Of a DNA stretch of 64,000 nucleotides, positions 42,433 through 50,251 are shown one piece after another. The translations under genes and the position numbers were made by a program. The notes under the pieces are model-generated. The model did not search any database. It saw only the letters and a program-made list of their open reading frames with translations, and was not told where the DNA came from. This stretch comes from G963662605 sp963662605 (GTDB lineage: Bacteria > Bacteroidota > Ignavibacteria > Ignavibacteriales > Ignavibacteriaceae): contig OY759785.1 in assembly GCA_963662605.1 (NCBI GenBank), positions 1,116,001 to 1,180,000 of the forward strand, written 5' to 3'. Each line of letters begins with the position of its first letter. Positions within the stretch are counted from its first letter, which is position 1.

Positions 42433-44154
42433 ATGACGCGTTCAGAGCTTATTCGTGAAATTGCAGTGCGCGGGGATATTCCTCAACTTGAGGCAGGCCG
42501 ATTCATGGAGATTTTCATGTTGAAGATGGCTTCCTTATTGGTTGAGGGTGATTCTCTTGTTCTGGACGGTCTCGGAAGTTTTACCCGCATTAAAATGACA
42601 TCGGATCAGAAACGGGACAGCAATAACTCCGATGCGATTCGGTTTGTGCCGGAACATCCAACATCATTGCAAGGTGATTTGCTGTTTGGCATTCCGACTG
42701 ATGTCTTTGCTTCACCCAACAATCTCGATCCGTATTTCAATCTTGGCATTAATAAACCGCTCATTCCTTTAAAGGGACAGCCGGTTATTGTGGATAATGT
42801 TCCTTCGTCACCTCACGAAATCCGTAAGTATTTCGATCAAAAAATTTCAGTGATAATCGGTTCGGGTTTGCTGGAGCGTTCCGCGGCATCGCGCGAATCG
42901 CAGTTGGCTGCTATTTTGGAGGAGGCACACGCTGAACCCGAAAAAATTCTCGTTGATGATGAAATTGAAGTTCCGTGGGAATTCGGTTCCGAGTGGAAAA
43001 AAGAGCAAGGCGAAAATATTCTGGCAGCATCCGAATTGCCTGACGGAAAAGTTTCAGCCGCTGAATCAACAGGCGCCATTGATGGTGAGGCTGATTGGGA
43101 CTTTGGAACAACTGATGATGGTGAGGAACAGGTACAGGAAGAAAAATCATTGCCTTCTTTCATGCAGCTTGTTAATACTCCGGAAAAGTCTACGCAGGAA
43201 TTTTCGATAGATCTTTCAGAGTTTGAAAAAGATAGCACGATTGAAAGAATACCGGAAGAAAGCATAAAAGAAACCCCCGTCCATGATGAAAATGCTCACG
43301 CAATAGATTTAACCGACGTTCTTATCAAAAAAGAGTTGGAAGCAGAAGCGGAGAGAAAAAAGAACGATGCCGAGTTTGATGAGGAATTCGAAAAATTCCG
43401 GTATCAACGGGTACGCAGCACTGCTGAAATACTCAACGTCCCGCATTTTCTTGAAGACGATACTGAAACTCTGCTTCAAAGAAAAAAAGAAGAAGATGAT
43501 GAGGTCGTTAAGCAGGAGACACCGGGACCAATACTACCGGAAGAACCGGCGGATGAACCTGTTACGGCTGAAGAAGAAGAGCATAAATCCGGATTTTTCC
43601 GTACGTTTATGTGGTTTATGCTGCTGTTGATTATCGCCGGTGCTATCGGCTACTTTGTTTATGAAAAAGTTTACCGCCCTGAGCAGGAAAAGAAAGCGAA
43701 AGCAAAATCACAAAGTGCTGTGAATACAAATATAGTTGAGCGTGATTATGTGTTTCCTGTGACCTATCCGTATCCTCCTGTTCAAACAGAAGTTAAAAAG
43801 GATACCTCAATAGCCGCTGCGAAGAATGCCGCTACCCAGCAGGCACCTCCGGCAAATACTGTGGTTGAGAAAAAAGATCAGGGAACCGGAATGGCAAAAA
43901 AGGAGACTAATACAAAGAATTCCAATGCTCCTCAAAAGGTTATACCACCAGCACCAAATCCGGTTATAAAAACGGATAAAACAAAGAAAGCTCAAGTGGG
44001 TGATGGCTCGTATGTTCAGGTAATGTCGGTAAAAATTCAATCGGTTGCGGAAAGCGAAGCAGCTAAATTGAGAAGCATGGGGAAAACAGTCATCATTCAA
44101 GAAGCGGAAATACCCGGACGAGGTACATGGTATCGCGTAAAGGTACGTAAGTAA
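42433..44154 (+). CDS. HU-domain membrane protein with C-terminal SPOR domain
   Basis: The protein of 573 residues is a fusion. Residues about 1-90 (MTRSELIREIAVRGDIPQLEAG ... SLVLDGLGSFTRIK) match an HU/IHF-type DNA-binding fold in its membrane-protein variant. An acidic, low-complexity linker follows. A membrane segment lies at about 390-411 (FMWFMLLLIIAGAIGYFVYE). A SPOR peptidoglycan-binding domain closes the protein (about 523-573, GSYVQVMSVKIQSVAESEAAKLRS). HU-SPOR proteins have been noted in Bacteroidota. It could link the nucleoid to septal peptidoglycan. It lies between the barrel and a TonB-like gene. Confidence 0.8.
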   Translation: MTRSELIREIAVRGDIPQLEAGRFMEIFMLKMASLLVEGDSLVLDGLGSFTRIKMTSDQKRDSNNSDAIRFVPEHPTSLQGDLLFGIPTDVFASPNNLDPYFNLGINKPLIPLKGQPVIVDNVPSSPHEIRKYFDQKISVIIGSGLLERSAASRESQLAAILEEAHAEPEKILVDDEIEVPWEFGSEWKKEQGENILAASELPDGKVSAAESTGAIDGEADWDFGTTDDGEEQVQEEKSLPSFMQLVNTPEKSTQEFSIDLSEFEKDSTIERIPEESIKETPVHDENAHAIDLTDVLIKKELEAEAERKKNDAEFDEEFEKFRYQRVRSTAEILNVPHFLEDDTETLLQRKKEEDDEVVKQETPGPILPEEPADEPVTAEEEEHKSGFFRTFMWFMLLLIIAGAIGYFVYEKVYRPEQEKKAKAKSQSAVNTNIVERDYVFPVTYPYPPVQTEVKKDTSIAAAKNAATQQAPPANTVVEKKDQGTGMAKKETNTKNSNAPQKVIPPAPNPVIKTDKTKKAQVGDGSYVQVMSVKIQSVAESEAAKLRSMGKTVIIQEAEIPGRGTWYRVKVRK

Positions 44155-44205
44155 AAGTAGTGATGGCAGTATTAGTATTTATATTGTGAGCGAACGAAAT
44201 TTAGA

Positions 44206-44889
44206 TTGAAAAAGCAAAGTCAAACCCCCTCGTATTTCTTATCAATAACGCTGCACGTCCTGTTATTAGCCGGTATGTTTTTCTATCAGCAATATAAGAA
44301 TTCCTTGCCGCAGCAGAATTATGTTGAAATCGGTTTTGGCGAAGGCGGACCGGGTGGTTCTCCGGGGGACGGTAGTAATCAGTTTGGTGTTGTCAATGTC
44401 TCTGAGCCGCAGCCTCAAACAGCAGATCCGGGTACGGAGGAAGAAAATAAAGATGCTAAAGTTGATCTGACAAAAAGCACTTCGACAAAATCGGATGATG
44501 CGGTAATCGCGGATAAAAGAGAAAGCCGTGGAGGTGCGGGTTCGCTGCCTTCAAAGGGAAATGGTAAGCCGGGGAGGGGATTCGGCAACGGCGAGGGCAA
44601 TGGTACCGGATATGATATTGATTGGGGTGGAAACGGCCAAAGAAGGATATACAGTTATAACATTCCCGACTATCCTGCGGGGGTTAATAAAGAACTTGAT
44701 ATCCGCATACGATTTTCTATTTTGCCGGATGGGACAGTGGGGAGAATCGTTGTTCTGACCAAAGGAGATACCCGGTTAGAAAACACCGCGGTCAATTCCC
44801 TGCGCCAATGGCGCTTTGAACCTATGCGAAGCGGTCAACCTTCCGTTGAACAGACCGTTGTTATTGTTTTTCCGTTTCGGCTGCGTTAG
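44206..44889 (+). CDS. TonB-family energy-transducer-like protein
   Basis: The protein of 227 residues has one N-terminal membrane segment (about 9-27, FLSITLHVLLLAGMFFYQQ), a Gly-rich periplasmic linker (EGGPGGSPGDG ... GFGNGEGNGTG) and a TonB C-terminal domain (YPAGVNKELDIRIRFSILPDGTVGRIVVL ... AVNSLRQWRFEPM). The linker has Gly/Asp repeats rather than the Pro-rich spacer of classical TonB. Start is a TTG with no strong ribosome-binding site, the weakest part of this call. It converges with a gene ending at 44861, overlapping by 29 bases. It likely transmits proton-motive energy or scaffolds the envelope, next to the barrel protein. Confidence 0.8.
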   Translation: MKKQSQTPSYFLSITLHVLLLAGMFFYQQYKNSLPQQNYVEIGFGEGGPGGSPGDGSNQFGVVNVSEPQPQTADPGTEEENKDAKVDLTKSTSTKSDDAVIADKRESRGGAGSLPSKGNGKPGRGFGNGEGNGTGYDIDWGGNGQRRIYSYNIPDYPAGVNKELDIRIRFSILPDGTVGRIVVLTKGDTRLENTAVNSLRQWRFEPMRSGQPSVEQTVVIVFPFRLR

Positions 44890-45175
44890 TAAACACTTCG
44901 CTATAATACATTTTGTAGAAAAAATACTCCGCGGTTGATAACAGAACCAGTGCAATGGTATCCCGGTCAAAATAGTTCCTGTACTTTTCCGTTTCAATAA
45001 GCTCTTTGGGAATCTGTGTGCTGATTGTTGTTGCCAAAGTCCAGCCTACTGCGAATAAAATTCCAATAAGCATCAGATTAATGAATGCAGTGCCGAGCTT
45101 GTCATCCTGCCATTTTTTTGTAAAAATGATGAGTGCAAATATATAATGGCATGCGAATATAATCGCGTTTATCAT
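44861..45175 (-). CDS. Small membrane protein of unknown function
   Basis: The protein of 104 residues has an N-terminal membrane helix (AIIFACHYIFALIIFT), a second (INLMLIGILFAVGWTLATTIST) and a third (TIALVLLSTAEYFFYKMYY). AAAGG lies a few bases before the ATG. It is the last of four same-strand genes (47004 to 44861) and overlaps the end of the convergent tonB-like gene by 29 bases. No family recognised. Confidence 0.6.
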   Translation of the reverse strand: MINAIIFACHYIFALIIFTKKWQDDKLGTAFINLMLIGILFAVGWTLATTISTQIPKELIETEKYRNYFDRDTIALVLLSTAEYFFYKMYYSEVFTNAAETEKQ

Positions 45176-45201
45176 AGAGACCTTTCAAATTCGAATAAAG
45201 A

Positions 45202-45702
45202 TTATTGGGAGATATTCTTTCTATTGATGATTGACATTGCGACCAGCCCGCCGATAATTCCGAAGATAACATCAATGAATACGTTACCCATTAATAGAAA
45301 CGTTGTGAATAAGCCGGAGAATCCCTTTGTGGATATTTCATAAATTATGCCGCGTATCAATTGAAGGGATTCTTTAAACATTCCTGCCGAGGGGAGGGTC
45401 TGAATGTATTTTTCAAATTCCGGAAATGTAATTACTATATCGTTGGATTTGGTTGCAAACGTTATGACAACTTCCAGAAGCGTTCCGAATATGGCGGTAA
45501 ACAATCCAGTCAATAATCCGAAATATACACCTTCACCCGTCACAATTTTATGTAATCCGGATATTTTCTGATGTATAATCAAAGACATATACACAGCAAG
45601 AGGTATAATAAGGCAGCAGGCAAAACTTTTTAATCCCGGAACAATGGTCAATACGGCGGCTGCAAATCCACACACCAAAGCGGGAGATGATTTATGATGC
45701 AT
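45202..45702 (-). CDS. Membrane protein of unknown function (DUF4199-like)
   Basis: The protein of 166 residues has about four membrane segments: GFAAAVLTIVPGLKSFACCLIIPLA, GVYFGLLTGLFTAIFGTLLEVVITF, and two around LFTTFLLMGNVFIDVIFGIIGGLVAM. The arrangement and length are reminiscent of DUF4199 proteins of Bacteroidota, but identity is weak. It starts 11 bases inside the end of the DUF2085 gene and is followed by the 104-residue membrane gene, in one operon. Confidence 0.55.
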   Translation of the reverse strand: MHHKSSPALVCGFAAAVLTIVPGLKSFACCLIIPLAVYMSLIIHQKISGLHKIVTGEGVYFGLLTGLFTAIFGTLLEVVITFATKSNDIVITFPEFEKYIQTLPSAGMFKESLQLIRGIIYEISTKGFSGLFTTFLLMGNVFIDVIFGIIGGLVAMSIINRKNISQ

Positions 45703-46153
45703 TAGTTAAAACGTTACTTTCTGATAAATGAGTAGCAATAAAAGGAAAAATACTATACCCAAAGATAATACCCGTAAGGTATGCTATCCAAAGCGAATAA
45801 CCGGATAGATGCAAGAAAGTTATTCCTACTTGAATAAGGATTGGTATCGCAAAAAGCAAAATCGAATACCATGCGGAGAAAAATGTGCGGGGAAAACGAT
45901 TAACCACTACCGACAACGCACCTAAAAACAAGCCGGAATATATCCCCGTGCATCTTGCACATACCGGGAAAATAAAATTATGATATATGAATGTATGTTC
46001 GGGAATTTGGAGGCAGACATGCGAAAAAAACTTTCTGCTAAAGAAAGCAAAAGGCGCAATGATTGCACTGTCTTGATAAAACGCGGGCAAGAAAAAAAGC
46101 AACAGGGAGCCGGAAAGTAAACTTGATAAAACTCCGAATTTTCTGATCGTCAT
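45692..46153 (-). CDS. DUF2085 membrane protein
   Basis: The protein of 153 residues has four membrane segments and the DUF2085 core FSHVCLQIPEHTFIYHNFIFPVCARCTGIYSGLFLG, where HVC and CARC form a conserved Cys/His cluster likely to bind a metal at the membrane. The function of the family is unknown. It starts in the stop codon of the NHL-type gene (TAATG overlap). Confidence 0.8.
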   Translation of the reverse strand: MTIRKFGVLSSLLSGSLLLFFLPAFYQDSAIIAPFAFFSRKFFSHVCLQIPEHTFIYHNFIFPVCARCTGIYSGLFLGALSVVVNRFPRTFFSAWYSILLFAIPILIQVGITFLHLSGYSLWIAYLTGIIFGYSIFPFIATHLSESNVLTNAS

Positions 46154-47004
46154 TACAGATACATTCTCAGAATATATATCTTTGTGGAAGTCAGAGCGTA
46201 CAAAGTGGAATTGTTGATTTCCACACTGACAATATCTCCGGTCAGAGCCGGCATTTGCAGCTGCTTAAAAGGGGCTTCCGGTGAAATACGAAAATAGATA
46301 GCTGCTGCGCTGTTCAAAAACAATATCTTATTCTTGAATGAAAAGTCAACAATACTGTCGGGCAGTGCTATGATATTAATTCCGTTTCCATATAAATCAA
46401 AGACCACTAAATTCTGTCCATCCAAAACGGCAATTTTATCATCGTCATACAGACGAATTTTCTTCGGCATATTCAATGAATACCGTCCCCAGTTGAAATC
46501 TCCGAACGCGGTATTGTAATTATGCAAGGCATCGTATTTAATGACGCGTTTGTTTTCCGAATCAAGAACGAACAAATCACCCGACGGCAGATTAACAAAT
46601 GAGACCGGATAACGGAATTCTTCTTTTTGTGTCGCGCTGTTTTTCCCGTTTAATTCCGAAATGTAATTCAGGTCTTTATCAAATTGCTGTATACGGTGAT
46701 TATTTTTATCGGTTACATAAACATTGAGCGGAGTGGAGAATATATCGCATGGAAAATCAAACACACCTGATTTCCAGCCGAATCCACCTGCGGTTTTTAA
46801 TTGATTCCCCAAGGTATCTATCTTAATTATTTCTGAAGACCGGGCATCAATAACGTATAATACGCCGTTGACTGTGTAGGAGAATGCTTCTGCATTAGTG
46901 AAATTGCCGATAGAGTCAACAAGAATAGCCTCCTGCGCAAAGCACCTATGCAGCGAAAATACTGATAGGAATAGCAGTAAACACAGATACTTACGTGATT
47001 TCAT
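46153..47004 (-). CDS. Secreted six-bladed beta-propeller (NHL-like)
   Basis: The protein of 283 residues has a signal peptide (about 1-22, YLCLLLFLSVFSLHRCFAQ) and repeated beta-propeller blades, such as GVLYVIDARSSEIIKIDTLGNQL, NVYVTDKNNHRIQQFDKDLNYI, GDLFVLDSENKRVIKYDAL. The NHL-like phrases (xVxDxxNxRIQxFD) match extracellular ligand-binding propellers. ATG at 47004 starts the signal sequence and has GGA upstream; an earlier in-frame start adds a tail that does not fit. It heads an operon with three membrane proteins, so this set may form one envelope complex. Confidence 0.75.
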   Translation of the reverse strand: MKSRKYLCLLLFLSVFSLHRCFAQEAILVDSIGNFTNAEAFSYTVNGVLYVIDARSSEIIKIDTLGNQLKTAGGFGWKSGVFDFPCDIFSTPLNVYVTDKNNHRIQQFDKDLNYISELNGKNSATQKEEFRYPVSFVNLPSGDLFVLDSENKRVIKYDALHNYNTAFGDFNWGRYSLNMPKKIRLYDDDKIAVLDGQNLVVFDLYGNGINIIALPDSIVDFSFKNKILFLNSAAAIYFRISPEAPFKQLQMPALTGDIVSVEINNSTLYALTSTKIYILRMYL

Positions 47005-47415
47005 GACTTTATTCCGGATTTCATAAAAGTTTTCATAAAATATAGCTATTCCGGGCGTTATTGACAATTACCAAATGATGTTAGCTATATCACATTTAGA
47101 GGGGAAATAGTAAATTAATTCGAAATCAATTAAATGAGATTAAACTTTTTTGCCGGTTGATGTGTTTAACATTAAAGCAGTGAAAACGTACTGCGAAAAA
47201 TTTGCGCACTGTGTAATGTGACTTATATAACACCGGAAAAATATATTTACTGATTGTGCAACTTTTTTATTTTATTAACGTCATAACTATTAAAACTTAG
47301 AAAAAATTTTAAGCAACGTGAAACAATTAAGTAATCAATGGAGTGCGGCCTCTGATTTTGCTACAGCGTTCGGTGTTGTAATATTGAATAACAATAACAA
47401 AAGAAAGAGCTGGCT
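47005..47415. other. Divergent intergenic region, AT-rich
   Basis: The region between the NHL-type gene and the 82-residue gene holds no gene. A weak promoter-like pair TTTTG ... TAATATTG (47356-47386, 18 bases apart) faces the right-hand gene. Elsewhere it is AT-rich and I saw no palindrome or tandem repeat. Confidence 0.4.
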
Positions 47416-47664
47416 ATGAAAACATTATTGGCCAAAATAGACAATCCGCTTTCCGAATTGATTAGTGATGATATATACGAATTGCTGAATTCCCATGGTT
47501 TGATTGATGAAAAAGCTGTAAGAGATTATCAGATCCGGAAAAAGTTTAAATCACTCCGCTCCGGCAAGGTAAGTGCCGGTGATGCGATTGATGCGATACG
47601 TGAAGAGTATCCATACTTGCAATTTGATACAATAAGAAAAATTGTTTATCAAATTTGTAAATAA
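47416..47664 (+). CDS. Small cytoplasmic protein of unknown function
   Basis: The protein of 82 residues is helical and hydrophilic (MKTLLAKIDNPLSELISDD ... RKKFKSLRSGKVSAGDAIDAIREEYPYLQFDTIRKIVYQICK). AAAGAAAGAGC lies upstream of the ATG at a usable distance. The SAGDAIDAIREEYPYLQFDTIRKIVY segment looks like a regulator-style helical bundle but I do not recognise the family. Codon use is ordinary. It is followed 15 bases later by the promoter of a candidate small RNA. Confidence 0.55.
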   Translation: MKTLLAKIDNPLSELISDDIYELLNSHGLIDEKAVRDYQIRKKFKSLRSGKVSAGDAIDAIREEYPYLQFDTIRKIVYQICK

Positions 47665-47678
47665 AAAATCTTTTTTGC

Positions 47679-47709
47679 TTGACACGTGAAGGGAAAAATG
47701 ATATTTTTG
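47679..47709 (+). promoter_or_regulatory. Bacteroidota-type promoter of the small RNA
   Basis: TTG at 47679-47681 (in CTTGACA) and TATTTTTG at 47702-47709 are 20 bases apart, a full match to the TAnnTTTG element. Transcription should begin near 47716. Confidence 0.65.
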
Positions 47710-47715
47710 TATTGC

Positions 47716-47797
47716 CTCGTTTGCAGGTTTCTCCCCTGACCTGTAAACTAACAACAGCGGCCCAGTGTCCCCCCCAGCACTGGGCTTTTATTTTTTT
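47716..47797 (+). ncRNA. Candidate small RNA with two C-rich-loop hairpins (6C-like)
   Basis: Between the promoter pair at 47679-47709 and a T-rich tail lie two adjacent stem-loops. Hairpin one: TTTGCAGGT/ACCTGTAAA (47720-47728 and 47739-47747), loop TTCTCCCCTG with 4 consecutive C. Hairpin two: GCCCAGTG/CACTGGGC (47760-47767 and 47778-47785), loop TCCCCCCCAG with 7 consecutive C, followed by TTTTATTTTTTT, which makes it a rho-independent terminator. Both loops are exactly 10 bases and both are C-rich. The actinobacterial 6C RNA has the same plan of two stem-loops with six or more C in the loops. C-rich loops could pair with G-rich ribosome-binding sites. It could alternatively be the leader of the gene at 47821. 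Confidence 0.65.
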
Positions 47798-47820
47798 ATA
47801 ACTATTATAATGGTTTGAAA

Positions 47821-48090
47821 ATGGCACAAAAAGTTAGAAAAACGCACAAAACACAAAGAAAAAGTATTATCCCTCCATTTCTTGCATATTGGGAAAAAGA
47901 GAATTACCTCTTATTTCTCGCAGGTATAATCATTTGCGTTGTCGGTTTCTTCTATATGTCTGTTCAACCGTGGCATAGTTTCTCATCGTTAGTCATTTCT
48001 CCAATACTATTATTCATCGGATATGCGATTGTTTTTCCGGCAGCGATACTTTATCGCAAGAAAAAAAGTGATGCGGGTGAGGTAAAATAA
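47821..48090 (+). CDS. Small membrane protein (DUF3098-like)
   Basis: The protein of 89 residues has a basic start (AQKVRKTHKTQRKS) and two membrane helices (LLFLAGIIICVVGFFYM and LVISPILLFIGYAIVFPAAILY). The layout matches small Bacteroidota proteins grouped as DUF3098. Start ATG at 47821; upstream TTG two codons earlier is less likely. It follows the terminator of the small RNA by about 24 bases and is directly joined to the EutN-like gene (GTG immediately after its TAA). Confidence 0.65.
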   Translation: MAQKVRKTHKTQRKSIIPPFLAYWEKENYLLFLAGIIICVVGFFYMSVQPWHSFSSLVISPILLFIGYAIVFPAAILYRKKKSDAGEVK

Positions 48091-48363
48091 GTGCTATTGG
48101 CAAAAGTTAAGGGGAACATCGTTTCCACGCAGAAGAATCAATATCTCAATGGTCATAAATTGATGTTGATTCGAACTGTTGATCTTGAAGGCAACTTCAT
48201 CGGTAAAAAGGATGTTATTGCAATTGATTTGATGGATTCGGGTATCGGGGATACTGTTCTGGTTACACAAGAAGGTTCTGCAGTGCAGCAAATATTGGGG
48301 CACAATAAAGCTCCTGTTCATTCAATCATTGTGGCAATTGTAGACAAATTAAACTATAACTGA
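48091..48363 (+). CDS. EutN/CcmL-family vertex protein
   Basis: The protein of 90 residues matches the bacterial microcompartment pentamer family (EutN, CcmL, BMC-P): it starts LLAKVKGNIVSTQKNQYLNGHKLMLI and continues LIRTVDLEGNFIGKKDVIAIDLMDSGIGDTVLVTQEGSAV, then IIVAIVDKLN. These proteins form five-sided vertices of protein shells. No BMC-H shell gene and no typical microcompartment enzyme gene lies in the window, so this is an orphan vertex protein by position. A GTG starts directly after the preceding stop. dprA follows. Confidence 0.85.
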   Translation: MLLAKVKGNIVSTQKNQYLNGHKLMLIRTVDLEGNFIGKKDVIAIDLMDSGIGDTVLVTQEGSAVQQILGHNKAPVHSIIVAIVDKLNYN

Positions 48364-48412
48364 TTCACACATTTCTTTTGTAGGTGGGGAGACGGATTCC
48401 TTTTATTTCAAC

Positions 48413-49504
48413 ATTCGTTTATTATTAACAGTTGAGGGCATCGGTTCGGTAAAACTGAGGAACGTTCTTAACGCGTTTCCTAAAACCGATGAACTTGAAT
48501 ACGCCGCGTTGCGTGAACTGTGCGCTATTGAAGGAATTAATACCGAGCTTGCCAAACGCTTAAAAAATGCTTTTAAACGAAAAGATGAATTCTCCGAAAT
48601 TCTTGCCCGCGAATCTGAAAAACTGGATACCATTGGAGCTCGTTGCATTACCTATTGGGATGAAGAATATCCTGCAATACTACGAAATATTTATGATCCG
48701 CCATTAGTTATTTATGTCCTCGGTCAGATGCCTTCTGAAAGTGAAAAAGCGGTAGCAGTTGTCGGCACAAGAATTCCCACGCAGTATGGAAAACATGTAA
48801 CCGCGCAGTTAACCGAAGAACTTGTCCAATCAGGAATTACGGTTATCAGCGGTCTGGCAAGAGGAGTGGATACCGTAGCGCATAGGACAGCGGTACAGAA
48901 TGGAGGGTGTACTATTGCCGTTTTAGGGAGCGGTGTAGACATTATTTATCCGGCCGAAAATAAAAACCTCAGTAATGATATTCTAAAAAACGGCGCGCTG
49001 GTATCGGAGTTCCCCATCGGCACGTTCCCCGATGCGCCTAATTTTCCCAAGAGAAACAGGATAATTTCAGGATTGAGTAGAGGCGTTGTGGTTGTGGAAA
49101 CCGGAATGACCGGCGGCGCTATGATCACGGCAAAGCTGGCTCTTGATCAGGGGCGGGAGGTCTTTGCTGTCCCGGGCAATATCGGAGTGCGGCAATCCGA
49201 AGGTACTCTCGCGTTAATTCAACGCGGAGAAGCAAAATTAGTCGTTAATACGAACGACATTCTGGTTGAGATTGGTGCTCAGAAGGCAAAATTGACTGCC
49301 TCTGTTGAAAAAGAAAAAATGCTGAGTACCCTGAACCTCTTTGAACAAAAACTTATTCAGGTTATCGGAATTGAGCCGATGCAGATTGACGCTATCGCAA
49401 ATGTTACAACGTTATCGGTCTCGGACTGCCTGGTTTATCTGTTGTCACTTGAATTCAAGGGGCTGGTTAAGCAATTGCCGGGCAAAATGTTTATCCTTAC
49501 ATGA
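48413..49504 (+). CDS. dprA: DNA-processing protein DprA
   Basis: The protein loads RecA on incoming single-stranded DNA during natural transformation. The Rossmann-like core is present: AVAVVGTRIPTQYG, ITVISGLARGVDTVAHR, GSGVDIIYPAENKNL, FPKRNRIISGLS and GREVFAVPGNIG. The C-terminal segment (GIEPMQIDAIANVTTLSVSDCLVYLLSLEFKGLVKQLPG) is the usual winged-helix end. The N-terminal helix-hairpin-helix (TVEGIGSVKLRNVLNAF) is encoded upstream of the first TTG at 48509, but the frame there has no ATG, GTG or TTG; ATT at 48413 or a sequencing frameshift near 48400 are the options. The start given is therefore uncertain. Confidence 0.85.
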   Translation: MRLLLTVEGIGSVKLRNVLNAFPKTDELEYAALRELCAIEGINTELAKRLKNAFKRKDEFSEILARESEKLDTIGARCITYWDEEYPAILRNIYDPPLVIYVLGQMPSESEKAVAVVGTRIPTQYGKHVTAQLTEELVQSGITVISGLARGVDTVAHRTAVQNGGCTIAVLGSGVDIIYPAENKNLSNDILKNGALVSEFPIGTFPDAPNFPKRNRIISGLSRGVVVVETGMTGGAMITAKLALDQGREVFAVPGNIGVRQSEGTLALIQRGEAKLVVNTNDILVEIGAQKAKLTASVEKEKMLSTLNLFEQKLIQVIGIEPMQIDAIANVTTLSVSDCLVYLLSLEFKGLVKQLPGKMFILT

Positions 49505-49595
49505 TTCAAACAAGGCGAAAGTTTCTTACATTTGTAGATAAGATTTTTATATTATTTTGTATATCTGAATTTGTTATAGACGAAAGGAAGAGAAA

Positions 49596-50243
49596 GTGCA
49601 GTTTGAATCAATCTTAGATTTAATCCATAAAGGCGGCTTCACTGTTTATGTACTTATCATTTGCTCGATTATTTCATTGAAAGTCGCTATCGATAAATGG
49701 CTTCAGTTTCAGGGAATAAAAGAATCAATCTTACATCAGGTTGTAAGAAAAACAAAAGATTATATTAAAAACCGTCAGGTAAAAGAAGCATTAGAATATT
49801 TAAGCAGCGCAAAATGGAAAAAATTCGGAGTGAAATATTCCTCCCCGTTATTGCCTGTGTTCGTTTTTATCATCGAAAACAGTCATCTTTCTGCTGAAAA
49901 ACTGGAAGAAGGTGCTTTTAATGAACTTGATAAAGAATTAGTTTCATATGAAAGAGGACTCGGTATTCCGGCTACATTAGGAAGTATTACTCCTTTCATA
50001 GGACTGTTTGGAACGGTCGTCGGTATTATTAAATCATTTGCCGCGTTATCGGTTCAGGGCAACGCGACCAACTACTCAAATGTTATCAGTGGTATCGCGG
50101 AGGCTTTGATTGCAACTGCAACGGGACTCTTTGTCGCTATTCCATCCGTTATGATTTATAATTATTTCGCCAAAAGATTAAAATTGCAGATGCCTTTTTT
50201 TGACGGTGCTATCCGCGAGTTGATCTACATAGTAAAAAACTAA
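49596..50243 (+). CDS. exbB: ExbB/TolQ/MotA-type proton channel
   Basis: The protein of 215 residues has three membrane segments, as in ExbB/TolQ: GGFTVYVLIICSIISLK, LGIPATLGSITPFIGLFGTVVGIIKSF and ALIATATGLFVAIPSVMIYNYF. It uses the proton gradient to energise TonB or a Tol-like complex. A GTG start with AGGAAGAG before it is chosen. It is followed after 8 bases by exbD and then a TonB-type gene. Confidence 0.93.
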   Translation: MQFESILDLIHKGGFTVYVLIICSIISLKVAIDKWLQFQGIKESILHQVVRKTKDYIKNRQVKEALEYLSSAKWKKFGVKYSSPLLPVFVFIIENSHLSAEKLEEGAFNELDKELVSYERGLGIPATLGSITPFIGLFGTVVGIIKSFAALSVQGNATNYSNVISGIAEALIATATGLFVAIPSVMIYNYFAKRLKLQMPFFDGAIRELIYIVKN

Positions 50244-50251
50244 CGGAGTGA

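Noticed and set aside
47716..47797. 6S RNA or tmRNA
   Set aside because: Far too short for either; two small hairpins only.
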